64,000 nt of DNA from Candidatus Avelusimicrobium stercoris. Lineage in GTDB: Bacteria; Elusimicrobiota; Elusimicrobia; Elusimicrobiales; Elusimicrobiaceae. Under the pieces are notes generated by a model. That model saw only the letters and a list, made by a program, of their open reading frames with translations. It was not told the DNA's origin and did not search any database. A program made the position numbers and the translations under genes. Positions 26,823 to 35,818 of this stretch are shown here, piece by piece (position 1 is the stretch's first letter; the number at the start of each line of letters is the position of its first letter). The DNA lies in NCBI GenBank assembly GCA_002432025.1, contig DJFE01000015.1, forward strand, positions 4,440 to 68,439. Reading direction: 5' to 3'.

Positions 26823-27581
26823 TTATTTATTGTAGTTGATAATGCGGGCGAATTTTTCCGCGACCAAAGACTGGCCGCCCACCAAGGCGCCGTCCACATC
26901 TTGTTTGGCCATAATTTCGTCCACATTGGTATCTTTTACGCTGCCGCCGTACAAAATGCGGGTAGCACCGGCAAACGCGGCAGAATAGGCTTTGCCCAAA
27001 TACGCGCGGATAGCGGCGTGCACTTCTTGCGCTTGGTCCGGCGTGGCGGTTTTGCCCGTGCCGATAGCCCAAACGGGTTCATAGGCGATGATGAGGCCCT
27101 TTAATTGTTCTTCGGTAAAGCCCTTCAAGCCGTTTTTGAGTTGTTCTTCAATGACGGAAAGAGTTTTGCCGGCTTCGCGCTGTTCCAAGGTTTCACCCAC
27201 GCAGAAGATAACGGTCAAGCCGTGGCGCAAGGCAGCGGCTACTTTTTTGTTCAAAATTTCATCGGTATCGCCGAAAACGCTTCTGCGTTCGCTGTGCCCG
27301 ATTAAGGTGTGGGTAGCACCTGCGTCTTTGGCTTGTACGGGGGAAACGGCACTCGTAAAGGCGCCTTTATCTTCCCAATGTACGTCTTGGGCGGCTACTT
27401 GGATTTCGGAACCTTTGGCGAGTTCCGCCACTTTGGCAAGCGACGTGTAAGACGGCGCAACGATAATTTCAACGTGGTTTTTATTCCCGGCTTTGGTAAG
27501 AGCAGTAATAAGGGCGGTAGATTCCGCGAGCGTATTGTGCATCTTCCAGTTTCCGGCAATGATAGGTGTTCTTTCGGTCAT
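26823..27581 (-). CDS. tpiA: Triose-phosphate isomerase
   Basis: 252 residues, normal length. PIIAGNWKMHNT supplies the Asn and Lys, HTLIGHSERRSVFGDTDE the catalytic His, and AYEPVWAIGTGKTATPDQAQ the catalytic Glu and the mobile loop; YGGSVKDTN is the phosphate-binding end. It interconverts dihydroxyacetone phosphate and glyceraldehyde 3-phosphate. It is the first gene of the long minus-strand run. Its 5' leader has a hairpin (CTCTCCC/GGGAGAG, about 27613-27631) upstream of AGAGGAATTAAA. Confidence 0.97.
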   Translation of the reverse strand: MTERTPIIAGNWKMHNTLAESTALITALTKAGNKNHVEIIVAPSYTSLAKVAELAKGSEIQVAAQDVHWEDKGAFTSAVSPVQAKDAGATHTLIGHSERRSVFGDTDEILNKKVAAALRHGLTVIFCVGETLEQREAGKTLSVIEEQLKNGLKGFTEEQLKGLIIAYEPVWAIGTGKTATPDQAQEVHAAIRAYLGKAYSAAFAGATRILYGGSVKDTNVDEIMAKQDVDGALVGGQSLVAEKFARIINYNK

Positions 27582-27824
27582 TTTAATTCCTCTTTAAATA
27601 CAAAATAGAACGCTCTCCCGCGCGGGGAGAGAAACTTCCTATTAAATACTATCATAAAGAAAGCGAAATGAAAAGGGGCGGCGGAATTAGTCGTGGCTAA
27701 ATTAGTGGTCAGCCTGAATTGCCGCCCTTACCGCTAGGCGGAACCCGTAGAGTTGCTGTGCGGGGCTATTAATAGGTTTCAGGAACTACCAATTGGGTTG
27801 TTTGTCTTTTGTATTGTAGTTGCC

Positions 27825-27922
27825 GTCATCCTGGAAAGTCGTAGTCCAGGATCTGTCGTTAGTAAAAAAAAGAAAACAACGGATACTGGAACGCTCCGCG
27901 CCGGCAAACCTTCCAGTATGAC
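27825..27922. repeat. Composite palindromic repeat, intergenic copy
   Basis: It starts GTCAT and ends ATGAC. Its first hairpin, loop and tail (27825-27860) match the copy at 42-77 except for one base in the tail (TCTGTCGTT against TCTGTTGTT). Its second hairpin is different: a 9-bp stem, 27883-27891 with 27911-27919, around a GC-rich 19-base loop. Confidence 0.8.
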
Positions 27923-27959
27923 CTTTATTTTTATAACCAGCAAACGACCCAAGATGTGG

Positions 27960-27980
27960 ATTCTGAAACAAGTTCAGAAT
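27960..27980. repeat. Short hairpin repeat (ATTCTGAA family)
   Basis: An 8-bp perfect stem (27960-27967 with 27973-27980) with loop ACAAG. A degenerate partner lies at 62922-62945, sharing ATTCTGAAACAAGTTCA. It follows the composite repeat by 37 bases. Confidence 0.65.
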
Positions 27981-28105
27981 GCCCCCCAATTTTAAAACAG
28001 ACTTGTTGTTTCGTTGGTTGCGACATTACAAAAAGAGTGTTGCTTTATTAATCAAATGAGCGCGGATAATTTGCCGCCTGCAAGGCGCCGCCCGCAGGGT
28101 GAGGC

Positions 28106-28930
28106 CTATACCGCCATTAGGCAGATTTTGTATTTGTCGGCTAACGCAATGACGTCCTCTAAATCCAAAACCAAGGTCTTTTCGGCTTCAAAGGCCAATA
28201 CGGAAATACCCGCCTTGTGCAGGCTTTCCAAGGTGCCTTTGCCGATGACGGGCAGGTCAAAGCGGTTGTCTTGGTTGGGGCGGGCTACTTTCACTACGGC
28301 TACGGCCGATTTTTTTTCGGCGGATTCGCGGTACAGGTCGCCCGCGCGTAAAATACAGCGGTCCGTGCCCTCCATACCTTCTACGGCAATAACGGCGTTT
28401 TGGCTGACCACGCAGGTAAGCCCAATGTCTAGCGCCGCAATGGCCTTGGCCACTTTATAACCAAAGTCCGCCGCTTGCTGTTCCTCAGCGGTCGGCTTTC
28501 GGGCCGATAAAACACCCTTTTGGGGCATAAAATCCTCTAAAAATAGGGCGGAGTGTTCAAATTCAATGCCGTCCTTTTTAAATTCGTCCATTACGCGGGA
28601 AAGAATATTTTTGGTTTGCATATTCTTTAAGGACGCCAAAAACTTGGCTCCGCGCAAGTCCGGCATTAAATTGGTAAAAATAGAGGTGTGCTGCACGCGC
28701 CCGGCCATAATCACGCGGGTTACGCCGTGCTCTTTAAAGAAACGGATTCCCGCGCCCAACTGTCCCAGGCGGAAGGCCTGGAACACTTTGGCGCAGTTTT
28801 TATAATCGTCTTCTTTGGCGTTGCCCTTGGCCCCGGCTACATAGACTTCGTACCCCTTTGCCGTTGCCTTTTGGGCAATGTAAACAGGCATTTTGCCTTC
28901 GCCAGCGATCAGGCCTATTTTATTAGTCAT
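28106..28930 (-). CDS. lpxI: UDP-2,3-diacylglucosamine pyrophosphatase LpxI
   Basis: 274 residues from the ATG at 28930 (MTNKIGLIAGEGKMP); an upstream start at 28990 would add 20 residues that lie inside lpxA. GLIAGEGKMPVYIA is the N-terminal signature of LpxI, and the C-terminal half has LTCVVSQNAVIAVEGMEGTDR and the metal-binding KVARPNQDNRFDLPVIGKGTLE. It removes UMP from UDP-diacylglucosamine to give lipid X, in place of LpxH. It overlaps lpxA by 8 bases and is last in the bamA-lpx operon. Confidence 0.9.
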   Translation of the reverse strand: MTNKIGLIAGEGKMPVYIAQKATAKGYEVYVAGAKGNAKEDDYKNCAKVFQAFRLGQLGAGIRFFKEHGVTRVIMAGRVQHTSIFTNLMPDLRGAKFLASLKNMQTKNILSRVMDEFKKDGIEFEHSALFLEDFMPQKGVLSARKPTAEEQQAADFGYKVAKAIAALDIGLTCVVSQNAVIAVEGMEGTDRCILRAGDLYRESAEKKSAVAVVKVARPNQDNRFDLPVIGKGTLESLHKAGISVLAFEAEKTLVLDLEDVIALADKYKICLMAV

Positions 28931-29717
28931 CGTCGTGCAGTTTGGTTTTGGCCGTAGCCACGCCGCGGGGGGAAGTTTTGCAGAAATCAATCATATGCTG
29001 TACTTCCTTGCAGGGGTGGGTGGCTTCCAGTTCCGCCATAGCGTCTTGCAGGCGTTTGCCGCTTCTGAAAAGGGCTTTATAGGCGCGTTTGATTTCCATA
29101 ATGGTTTCGCGCGTAAGTCCGCCGCGGCGCATACCGACCAGGTTCAAACCAACCAGGCGAGCGCGCTGGCCTTGGGCAATACAATAGGGCGGAATATCCA
29201 GCGGCAGCATTGCCCCGCCGGAGAGCATAGCCATTGTGCCCACGCGGACAAATTGGTGAATCCCCACCATACCGGACATTACCACGCGGTCCTCTACTTG
29301 GACGTGTCCCGCAATACCCGTGCTGTTGGCTACAATAATATGGTCGCCCAAGCGGCAGTCGTGCGCGACGTGGGAGTTGGCCATTAACAGGCAGTAGTTG
29401 CCGATGATAGTGGGTTTATCCAAATTGGTGGAGCGGTGAATTGTTACACACTCGCGGATTTGGTTGTAATCGCCCATTTGCACGCGGGTGGGTTCGTCTT
29501 TATAAGACAAATCCTGTGGCTTTACGCCGATAAAGGCGCTGGCGATAATATCGTTGCCGTTGCCCATAGTGGTATTTTCAATCACGCAGAACGGGCCGAT
29601 TTTGTTGTTTTTACCGATGATGACGCCCTTGCCGATGACGGTATAGGGGCCGATAAGGGTAGAGGGGTCAATTTTAGCGGACGGGTCAATAATTGCCGTA
29701 GGGTGTATGTTAGACAT
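28923..29717 (-). CDS. lpxA: UDP-N-acetylglucosamine acyltransferase LpxA
   Basis: 264 residues of left-handed beta-helix hexapeptide repeats (about 1-190) plus a C-terminal helical domain. NSHVAHDCRLGDH holds the catalytic His, and AQGQRARLVGLNLVGMRR follows the repeats as in LpxA. It transfers a 3-hydroxyacyl chain to the 3-OH of UDP-GlcNAc, the first step of lipid A synthesis. It overlaps fabZ by 8 bases and lpxI by 8 bases. Confidence 0.95.
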   Translation of the reverse strand: MSNIHPTAIIDPSAKIDPSTLIGPYTVIGKGVIIGKNNKIGPFCVIENTTMGNGNDIIASAFIGVKPQDLSYKDEPTRVQMGDYNQIRECVTIHRSTNLDKPTIIGNYCLLMANSHVAHDCRLGDHIIVANSTGIAGHVQVEDRVVMSGMVGIHQFVRVGTMAMLSGGAMLPLDIPPYCIAQGQRARLVGLNLVGMRRGGLTRETIMEIKRAYKALFRSGKRLQDAMAELEATHPCKEVQHMIDFCKTSPRGVATAKTKLHDDD

Positions 29718-30201
29718 TGGGAACTTCTCCTAAAATAAAATTAAGGGTGGCCTGCGTGCACAGTTTACCGTTGACGTAGGCTTCTGCATAGATTTTGGAA
29801 ATTTTGCCCAAACGCAGGATTTCAATCGGCATTTCCAGCGTGTCGCCGGGTTGCACCATCCCGCGGAATTTGGCGTTTTCAATGCTTAAAAAGAGCGGAA
29901 GGCCGCCTTTTCCTTGCGTAATGTAGCCCATAATGGCGCCGCCAAACGCTTGGGACATACTTTCCACCACTAACACGCCCGGCATAACCGGCTTGGCGGG
30001 AAAGTGCCCTTTAAAATAGTATTCGTCCGGGCGCACAAAGTGCTTGCCCAAGTATTTCTTTTTTTCTTCCAATACCTTTACTTCGTCCACAAGCAGGAAG
30101 GGCTCGCGGTGGGGAATATTCTTTTTAATGCGCTCCAAGTCGTAAACATCCACGGCGGGAAGTGTTAAAAAGTCCTTTAAACTAGCGGATTTAACGCTCA
30201 T
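29710..30201 (-). CDS. fabZ: 3-hydroxyacyl-ACP dehydratase FabZ
   Basis: 163 residues from the ATG at 30201 (MSVKSASLKDF); the frame extends 23 residues further upstream into lpxC, but the overlap with the lpxC stop (ATGA, 30198-30201) fits coupling. It has a hotdog fold with IPHREPFLLVDEV (catalytic His) and GHFPAKPVMPGVLVVESMSQAFG (catalytic Glu). It dehydrates 3-hydroxyacyl-ACP in fatty-acid elongation and competes with LpxA for substrate. Its position between lpxC and lpxA is common in Gram-negative genomes. Confidence 0.93.
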   Translation of the reverse strand: MSVKSASLKDFLTLPAVDVYDLERIKKNIPHREPFLLVDEVKVLEEKKKYLGKHFVRPDEYYFKGHFPAKPVMPGVLVVESMSQAFGGAIMGYITQGKGGLPLFLSIENAKFRGMVQPGDTLEMPIEILRLGKISKIYAEAYVNGKLCTQATLNFILGEVPNV

Positions 30202-31022
30202 TTGTCCTCCGAATTGGCCAAGAGAATCTTGGCGAAAATTACATTGTGTTTGTGCCCGCCGCAGGTGCAAGTGATTTTAAGCGGCGGCAGTTTGCGCCCG
30301 GTTAAGCACAGGTCGCCCACCATATCCAAAATTTTGTGGCGGACGAGTTCATCCGGGTAGCGCAGTTCGTTGATAAATTTATCTTTTCCGACGATGACGG
30401 CGTTTTCCAAATTGCCGCCTTTGGCCAGGCCGTGCGCCTTTAAAAAGGCCAGTTCTTCTTCAAAGCCGAACGTGCGCGCGCGGGCAATTTCCTTTAAATA
30501 GTTGTCCGGCGTAAATTCTAAGGTAAATTCCTGGTGGCTGACGAGCGGGTGTTTGTGCAAAAATACAAAGGTAAAGGTTAATTTGTCCGCGGGTTCAGCC
30601 GAGTAGGCGATGCGGCCGCTTGTGTAAGTGATTTTTTGCTTGATGTTAAGCAAGGGTTGTTCTCCCGGCAGATCCTTTAAGCCCGCCTTTAAAAGAGCCT
30701 CTACATACACGTCGCTCGCTCCGTCGGTTACCGGCGGTTCCGGGCCGTCCATTTCTACGGTAACGTCCGTAAGCCCCAAGGCGTGCAAGGCAGACATTAC
30801 GTGCTCCACCGTCCAAACCTCGGCGGTATCGTTCTTTAAATTGGTGCCGCGCAGGGTGGAACTGACATTTTGCGCCAAAGCGGCAATAGGTTTTGCGGCG
30901 GGAATATCGGTGCGTAAAAAGGTAATGCCGTTGTCGGCGGGCTTAAACGTAAGCGTAGCGGGTACGCCTGTGTGCAAGCCGTTGCCCTTTACTGTGGCGG
31001 GGGTAGAAATGGTTTTTCTCAT
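30198..31022 (-). CDS. lpxC: UDP-3-O-acyl-N-acetylglucosamine deacetylase LpxC
   Basis: 274 residues. The zinc ligands are in VEHVMSALHALG and in RHKILDMVGDL (His and Asp), and the catalytic-loop His is in TCTCGGHKHN at the C-terminus. It removes the acetyl group from the UDP-acyl-GlcNAc made by LpxA, the committed step of lipid A synthesis. It is separated by 1 base from lpxD and overlaps fabZ by 4 bases. Confidence 0.95.
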   Translation of the reverse strand: MRKTISTPATVKGNGLHTGVPATLTFKPADNGITFLRTDIPAAKPIAALAQNVSSTLRGTNLKNDTAEVWTVEHVMSALHALGLTDVTVEMDGPEPPVTDGASDVYVEALLKAGLKDLPGEQPLLNIKQKITYTSGRIAYSAEPADKLTFTFVFLHKHPLVSHQEFTLEFTPDNYLKEIARARTFGFEEELAFLKAHGLAKGGNLENAVIVGKDKFINELRYPDELVRHKILDMVGDLCLTGRKLPPLKITCTCGGHKHNVIFAKILLANSEDK

Positions 31023-31023
31023 A

Positions 31024-32100
31024 TTATAATCCTAACAATTTTTTTAGTTTACCGAAAAACGATAAGTTTTTGGCCTCCTCCAACTGCTTTTTGAAGGCTC
31101 TAAATTCTTTGTGCATTTCGGGCAGTTTGCGCAGCATTGCCTGCTGTTTAAAGGCTTCGCGCTGGGGCATAGCCGGATAGCCGAAATATGTCTGCCCGGC
31201 GGGGATAGACGTCATTACGCCGGATTGCGCGCCGACTTGGGCGCGGTCTCCGATGGACATATGTCCGGCGAGGCCCACTTGGCCCGCCAAAATGACCCCG
31301 TTGCCGATTTCCGTCGTGCCGGCTACGCCGACTTGGGCGCACATAATACTGCTCATCCCCACGTGCACATTATGCCCGATTTGGACGAGGTTATCAATTT
31401 TGGTATTGTCGCCAATGACGGTGCTGGAAATTTTGGCGCGGTCAATACAGGTGTTGGACTGCACTTCCACATCGTTGCCCAAAACCACATTGCCGATTTG
31501 CGGGATTTTTTGGTGGCGTCCGTCGTGGAACGTGAAGCCAAAACCGTCCGAACCGATTTTCGCCCCGGCCTGCAAAATAACATAATCTTTCAGCACGCAC
31601 TCCTCGCGGATGACGACCTGCGGATAAATGTAGCAGTTCTTGCCGATGGTTACATTTTTGCCGATGTAGCATTGCGGAAAAATGACGGTATTGTCGCCGA
31701 TTTGCGCGCCGTCTTCAATTACGGTATAAGCGCCTACGGACACATTGGCCCCCAGTTTAGCCGACGGGCTGATAACGGCGGTGGGGTGGATGCCGGGCGT
31801 ATGCTTCTGCTTTTGCGCATCGGCGTATTTCATTAAAAGGATAAAGGCCCACTCGGGGTTTTTGGCGTACAAGAGCGCGCCTTGAAAGGGGATTCCCTGC
31901 CCCTTGGCGCTTTCGGGCACGATAAGGGCGGAGGCTTTTAAATCTTTGAGCAGGTCCGCTTTTTCCAAAGATGTTAAATAACAAATGCCGCCTTCGTGCG
32001 CTTCTTCCAGCGAGCAAAGGGCGGTAACGGCGGTATCCGGCTTGGAGGCGTCCTGCGCCCCGGTAATTTTAGCCACCTCGGCTACGGTTAATTGCAACAT
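31024..32100 (-). CDS. lpxD: UDP-3-O-acylglucosamine N-acyltransferase LpxD
   Basis: 358 residues. An N-terminal uridine-binding domain (about 1-100) precedes hexapeptide repeats of the left-handed beta-helix (about 105-320), with QIGHNVHVGMSS carrying the catalytic His, and a C-terminal helical extension. It adds the second acyl chain to the deacetylated product of LpxC. It is 12 bases after the Skp-like gene and 1 base before lpxC. Confidence 0.94.
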   Translation of the reverse strand: MLQLTVAEVAKITGAQDASKPDTAVTALCSLEEAHEGGICYLTSLEKADLLKDLKASALIVPESAKGQGIPFQGALLYAKNPEWAFILLMKYADAQKQKHTPGIHPTAVISPSAKLGANVSVGAYTVIEDGAQIGDNTVIFPQCYIGKNVTIGKNCYIYPQVVIREECVLKDYVILQAGAKIGSDGFGFTFHDGRHQKIPQIGNVVLGNDVEVQSNTCIDRAKISSTVIGDNTKIDNLVQIGHNVHVGMSSIMCAQVGVAGTTEIGNGVILAGQVGLAGHMSIGDRAQVGAQSGVMTSIPAGQTYFGYPAMPQREAFKQQAMLRKLPEMHKEFRAFKKQLEEAKNLSFFGKLKKLLGL

Positions 32101-32112
32101 ATTTAAAAACCT

Positions 32113-33102
32113 CTACTTTCCGCGTTTGCGGTATTTTTTTGCCTTTTTCAGACGGGAGATAAAATCCTTGGTTACGTTTACCGGGCGGTCCCCATACAGG
32201 ATTTCGTCCTTGCGGACGACTGCGCCGATGTTGCGCTTTTTGGCGAAGGATTTTATTTCCGTGTAAATGTCTTGCAAAATGGCGTTTACTTCCTTTTTTT
32301 CCAACTTCAAAATTTCTTCGCGCGTGGTATATTTATAATTATCAATAAAAAAGCCGCGCTCTGCAATGATTTTTTTGTTGGCGGCAATGCGCGCCGTCAA
32401 ATCGTCCAATTCAGCAGGCGTGTTTAAGGGGCTGGTGGATAAAATTTCCGCACCCGAAAAGGTCAGGCGGTTTAACAAATTTCCTAGTACCAAGGAGTCC
32501 GCGCTTTCCTGGATTTGCGGCTTTAATTTCGTGGGCTCCACCACAATCCGCTCGTAAAACGGCTTTAACTCGCGCAACTGCGCAGATAAGCGGTCATTTT
32601 CGGCGGTTAGAACATCAATTAATTGCCGTGCGCCTTGGACTTCGTCTTCTTTGGATAAAATTTTTAAACGGATTTGCTCTTTAACGGCAATGGTGCGCGG
32701 GTGTTCATTAAAGGCTTCGTCAATGTCAATAAACGCTACCGTTAAGCACTTTTGCGCGGCTTGGGGCTGCTCCTCGTCCGGCGCGTCTTTTTCGGGCGGG
32801 GGAAGAGGGGCTTCTTTGTCGGCGGCGGCCGCCATTTGCTCGGCATCCATTGTCAGTTCGGGGTCATTAGTGCCCGTGTGCGTGTTGGCTTGGGCAAAGG
32901 CTTCGCTCTTGGTTTCTTCCGGCAGGACGATTTTGTCCGTGGCCGGAGTTTGAGGGGCTGTTTCCTGGGCGGATTTGGCCAAAATAGAGGCTACCGCGGC
33001 GGCTTCTTTATCCGTCAATGCGGGTTCGCTCTCCGGCGCGTTTTGCGCTTGGAGAACTCCCGCCAGACAAGAAACCGTCAAAAACAGCCAAACTTTCTTC
33101 AT
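32113..33102 (-). CDS. OmpH/Skp-like periplasmic chaperone
   Basis: 329 residues, about twice the usual Skp length. A Sec signal peptide is followed by a long acidic and Ala/Pro-rich region (about 20-115), then the OmpH-like part starting TVAFIDIDEAFNEHP, two coiled-coil arms, and a basic C-terminus (KKAKKYRKRGK). Skp holds unfolded outer-membrane proteins for BAM. The place between bamA and lpxD is the classical skp locus, which supports the call more than the sequence does. Gap to bamA is 7 bases. Confidence 0.75.
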   Translation of the reverse strand: MKKVWLFLTVSCLAGVLQAQNAPESEPALTDKEAAAVASILAKSAQETAPQTPATDKIVLPEETKSEAFAQANTHTGTNDPELTMDAEQMAAAADKEAPLPPPEKDAPDEEQPQAAQKCLTVAFIDIDEAFNEHPRTIAVKEQIRLKILSKEDEVQGARQLIDVLTAENDRLSAQLRELKPFYERIVVEPTKLKPQIQESADSLVLGNLLNRLTFSGAEILSTSPLNTPAELDDLTARIAANKKIIAERGFFIDNYKYTTREEILKLEKKEVNAILQDIYTEIKSFAKKRNIGAVVRKDEILYGDRPVNVTKDFISRLKKAKKYRKRGK

Positions 33103-33109
33103 ACACCCC

Positions 33110-35473
33110 TTACATCATATTGGAAATATTGAAATAGAAATGCGACCGGTCTTCATTATTTTTGTGGTTTAAACCATAGCCCCAGTCAATACGGATAGGC
33201 AGCGAAGGAGTGGTAAAGCGCAAGCCTACGCCCACGCCTGCCTTAAACTGCTCTTCCTTGGACCCTAAGGAAAAGTCCAAATCGCTAAATTTGTTCCACG
33301 AGTTACCGAGGTCAAAGAAGAAGGCGAACTGGGCCATATTTCTCCGTCCTTCGCGCGCAATCGGGAAGCGCAATTCGGCGTTCATTACATAATACATATC
33401 GCCGCCGTATTTGGGGCCGATTTCGCCCGCGCGTTCGTACCCGCGAATCGTGTCCGCACCGCCCAAGAAGAACTTTTCATACGGCGGTACTTCCGTGGTG
33501 CGCCCGTAGGCCTGCACGGAGCCGAATTTGTTGGACAGCACAAATACAATCGGGTAGTTGCCGCCCACATTAAGCACGGTATAGTTAAAAATGGAGCGGG
33601 CGTTTAAGTACCACAAATCCAGGTCGCCGCCAATCGGGCCACCTGCCAAGGCGAGGCCCAAGGAATTGCGCCAGCCCTGCGTGGGGTCCCACATATTGTC
33701 GCGGGTATCTACGGCAAAATCCGCGCTGATAGTGGAAAGATTGGTTTTGCCTTTTTCAATGCACTCTCCGGTTTTCTTGTCCGGCGTGCAAACAAAGCGT
33801 TGGTCAATATCGTAAATATCAATATTTTCAAACGAGTAACCAAAGGACAGTTGGTAAATGTCGTCGTTAAAGCGCGGGCCGACTTTCACGCGTCCGCCAA
33901 TGCGTTTTTCCGTATAGGCTTGGTTCTCATCGGCGAACGAGCGGTAGCGGCGCGTGTTGAACAAATCCACGCCCAAGGAGGTCGGCTTGTCGTAGATCCA
34001 CGGGGTGGACCAACTGACGGTATAATCCAAAATTTCCTTACCGAACATCGTGCGCAAAGACAAACGCTGCGCGCGGCCAAAAAGGTTCATATGGTTGATA
34101 GACAGTTCGCCGTACAGCCCGTCCATAGAACTCATCGCCAAGCCGGCGGTGAACATCCCCGGGCGGCCCTCTACGACGTTAAAACCAAGATCCACTTTTT
34201 GCGGGTCGGCGGTGGGCTGTAAATCTACTTGCACGTCGTTAATAAAGCCCAAGTTCATAATTTTGGTCTGGCTGCGCTTAATTTTGGCGTTATCGTACAA
34301 GTCGCCGGGGTGAATAGAAAGTTCGCGCGTAAAGACGTATTTTTTTGTGTTTTCGTAACCGGTAACATCTACATTGTCAATGTAAAAAATGCGGCCTTCG
34401 GCAATGTCAAAGGTCAAATTGAGTTTGCCGTTTTCAATATGTTTGACGGGGTTTACGCGCGCCTGCAAATAGCCTTTGTCGGCGTATTGCTCTTGGATGG
34501 CGGTAATCGTATCGTCAAAATCTTTTTGGTTGTAGAGGTGCCCTTCGCGGAAGAAGACTTGTTTTTTAAGTTCTTCGGGCGTAAAAACATTGTTGCCTTC
34601 AAACGAAACCGTGCCGAAGTCCACCTTTTCGCCTTCGGTTAAATCGTAGGAAATATTAGCTTCGGTTTTGTCGTCGTTCAATTGCACTTGCGGCTCGGAA
34701 AGGTTAAATTCGCTGTACCCTTTGTTGCGGCCGAAGAGCATCATTTTTACCCAGTCGCGCTGTAAATTTTGCGGTTTGAATACCTTGCCGGGGCGGTTGG
34801 AAGCCTTTTTTAAGATTTTTTCCGTCGGAAGTTCTCCGCCGCCGTTGATGGTAACGTCCTTTACGCGCACGCGTTCGCCCTCGTTAATGATGAGTTTTAC
34901 ATACACGACGCCCAATTTTTCGTCGGTGGTCAGTTCATAGGTAATCTGCGTGTTGACGTAGCCTTTTTCGGCGTATTTGGCTTTAATGCGGTCCAAATCC
35001 GCCTGCAATTTGGCTTCGTTAAAGGGGTCTTTTAGTTTGAGGGTCATCGCTTGCGTAATGGCGCCTTTGCCCAAGTGTTTGCGTCCGTCGTAAGTCAGGC
35101 GGTCAAAAATCGGTTTTTCTTTGACGATGTAGGTCAGACGGTGGCAGGGATAAACTTCGGCGCCATCCTTTGCCTTGCGGGTGCCGGAGGCTGGGGAAAT
35201 GTCTATTTCCACGCTGTCAAACGCGCCCAAGGCGGAAATATCGCGGATATCGTCGGACACGGTAAAGCGTTCGTACAGTTCACCTTTTTTTGCGTGCCCG
35301 GTTTTGGTAATGGTTTTTTTGCGGATATTTTTTAGGCCGTCTGCGTCTATGCTGCAAATCATCCACGGGCCGTTGGGGTCTATTTCTTGGGTTTGGGCAT
35401 TTTCCGCGCGCGCGTACGAAAAAGCCGTCAATGCGGTGAGTAACAAAACTGCCCAGCGTTTGGAAAATGTCAT
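33110..35473 (-). CDS. bamA: Outer-membrane protein assembly factor BamA
   Basis: 787 residues from the ATG at 35473, which has GAGG upstream on this strand and is followed by a clear signal peptide (cut near YARA|EN); the longer frame adds 13 unlikely residues. Five POTRA domains (about 30-430) with repeated beta-alpha patterns precede a 16-strand barrel with FFLGGADTIRGYERAGEIGP (the conserved inner-loop RGY motif) and the final strand FYFNISNMM. BamA folds and inserts barrels such as LptD. First gene of the bamA-skp-lpxD-lpxC-fabZ-lpxA-lpxI operon. Confidence 0.95.
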   Translation of the reverse strand: MTFSKRWAVLLLTALTAFSYARAENAQTQEIDPNGPWMICSIDADGLKNIRKKTITKTGHAKKGELYERFTVSDDIRDISALGAFDSVEIDISPASGTRKAKDGAEVYPCHRLTYIVKEKPIFDRLTYDGRKHLGKGAITQAMTLKLKDPFNEAKLQADLDRIKAKYAEKGYVNTQITYELTTDEKLGVVYVKLIINEGERVRVKDVTINGGGELPTEKILKKASNRPGKVFKPQNLQRDWVKMMLFGRNKGYSEFNLSEPQVQLNDDKTEANISYDLTEGEKVDFGTVSFEGNNVFTPEELKKQVFFREGHLYNQKDFDDTITAIQEQYADKGYLQARVNPVKHIENGKLNLTFDIAEGRIFYIDNVDVTGYENTKKYVFTRELSIHPGDLYDNAKIKRSQTKIMNLGFINDVQVDLQPTADPQKVDLGFNVVEGRPGMFTAGLAMSSMDGLYGELSINHMNLFGRAQRLSLRTMFGKEILDYTVSWSTPWIYDKPTSLGVDLFNTRRYRSFADENQAYTEKRIGGRVKVGPRFNDDIYQLSFGYSFENIDIYDIDQRFVCTPDKKTGECIEKGKTNLSTISADFAVDTRDNMWDPTQGWRNSLGLALAGGPIGGDLDLWYLNARSIFNYTVLNVGGNYPIVFVLSNKFGSVQAYGRTTEVPPYEKFFLGGADTIRGYERAGEIGPKYGGDMYYVMNAELRFPIAREGRRNMAQFAFFFDLGNSWNKFSDLDFSLGSKEEQFKAGVGVGLRFTTPSLPIRIDWGYGLNHKNNEDRSHFYFNISNMM

Positions 35474-35498
35474 TTGATCCTCGGGTCTGTTTTTTAAT

Positions 35499-35531
35499 AA
35501 AAAAGCCCGCACTCATAGGAAAGCACGGGCT
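35499..35531 (-). terminator. Terminator of rpmB
   Basis: A stem of at least 6 bp (AGCCCG, 35504-35509, with CGGGCT, 35526-35531) lies downstream of rpmB, with a U run on the minus strand. Its T run on the plus strand is also fair, so it might act both ways. Position between rpmB and bamA separates the two transcripts. Confidence 0.6.
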
Positions 35532-35551
35532 GGTTTTTCCAAAAAATTGGA

Positions 35552-35746
35552 TTATTTGGTAGGTCTTTTCGCCAAACCGCTTTTAATGCAGCCAGTGCAA
35601 ACATAGGCAGTTTGCGTTTTGCCTTCTAGCACTACTTTCTGCTTTTGGAGGTTCGGTTTAAAACTTCTTTTGGTTCTCATATTGGAGTGGCTGTAAGAAC
35701 CGCCGGAAACCGGGGTTTTGCCACACACTGCACATTTATACGCCAT
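35552..35746 (-). CDS. rpmB: 50S ribosomal protein L28
   Basis: 64 residues. It has the L28 pattern CAVCGKTPVSGGSYSHSN then RTKRSFKPNLQK and a C-terminal CTGCIKSG. The two CxxC pairs would bind zinc, so this is the C+ form. A good ribosome site (AAGGAAGG) precedes it. It is a single-gene transcript. Confidence 0.95.
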   Translation of the reverse strand: MAYKCAVCGKTPVSGGSYSHSNMRTKRSFKPNLQKQKVVLEGKTQTAYVCTGCIKSGLAKRPTK

Positions 35747-35818
35747 AGGTTCCTTCCTTGATAACTGAATTAAATTTCGCTCTTATATTCTAGTAAATAA
35801 AGGCCGCTGTGTCTAGTC

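Larger units (their letters stand above)
27582..28105. other. Gene-free stretch with palindromes
   Basis: No coding region is supported in these 524 bases. The stretch holds the tpiA leader hairpin (about 27613-27631), an imperfect inverted repeat around 27672-27687 and 27717-27730, the composite repeat at 27825-27922, and a small hairpin at 27960-27980. Open frames that cross it are short and lack ribosome sites. Confidence 0.6.

Noticed and set aside
27822..27980. CRISPR array
   Set aside because: The palindromes are few, not evenly spaced and differ in sequence; there are no spacers of constant length and no cas genes in the window.
27753..27995. Small frame of 80 residues in the intergenic repeat region
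   Set aside because: It is a translation of the palindromic repeat itself, without a ribosome site.
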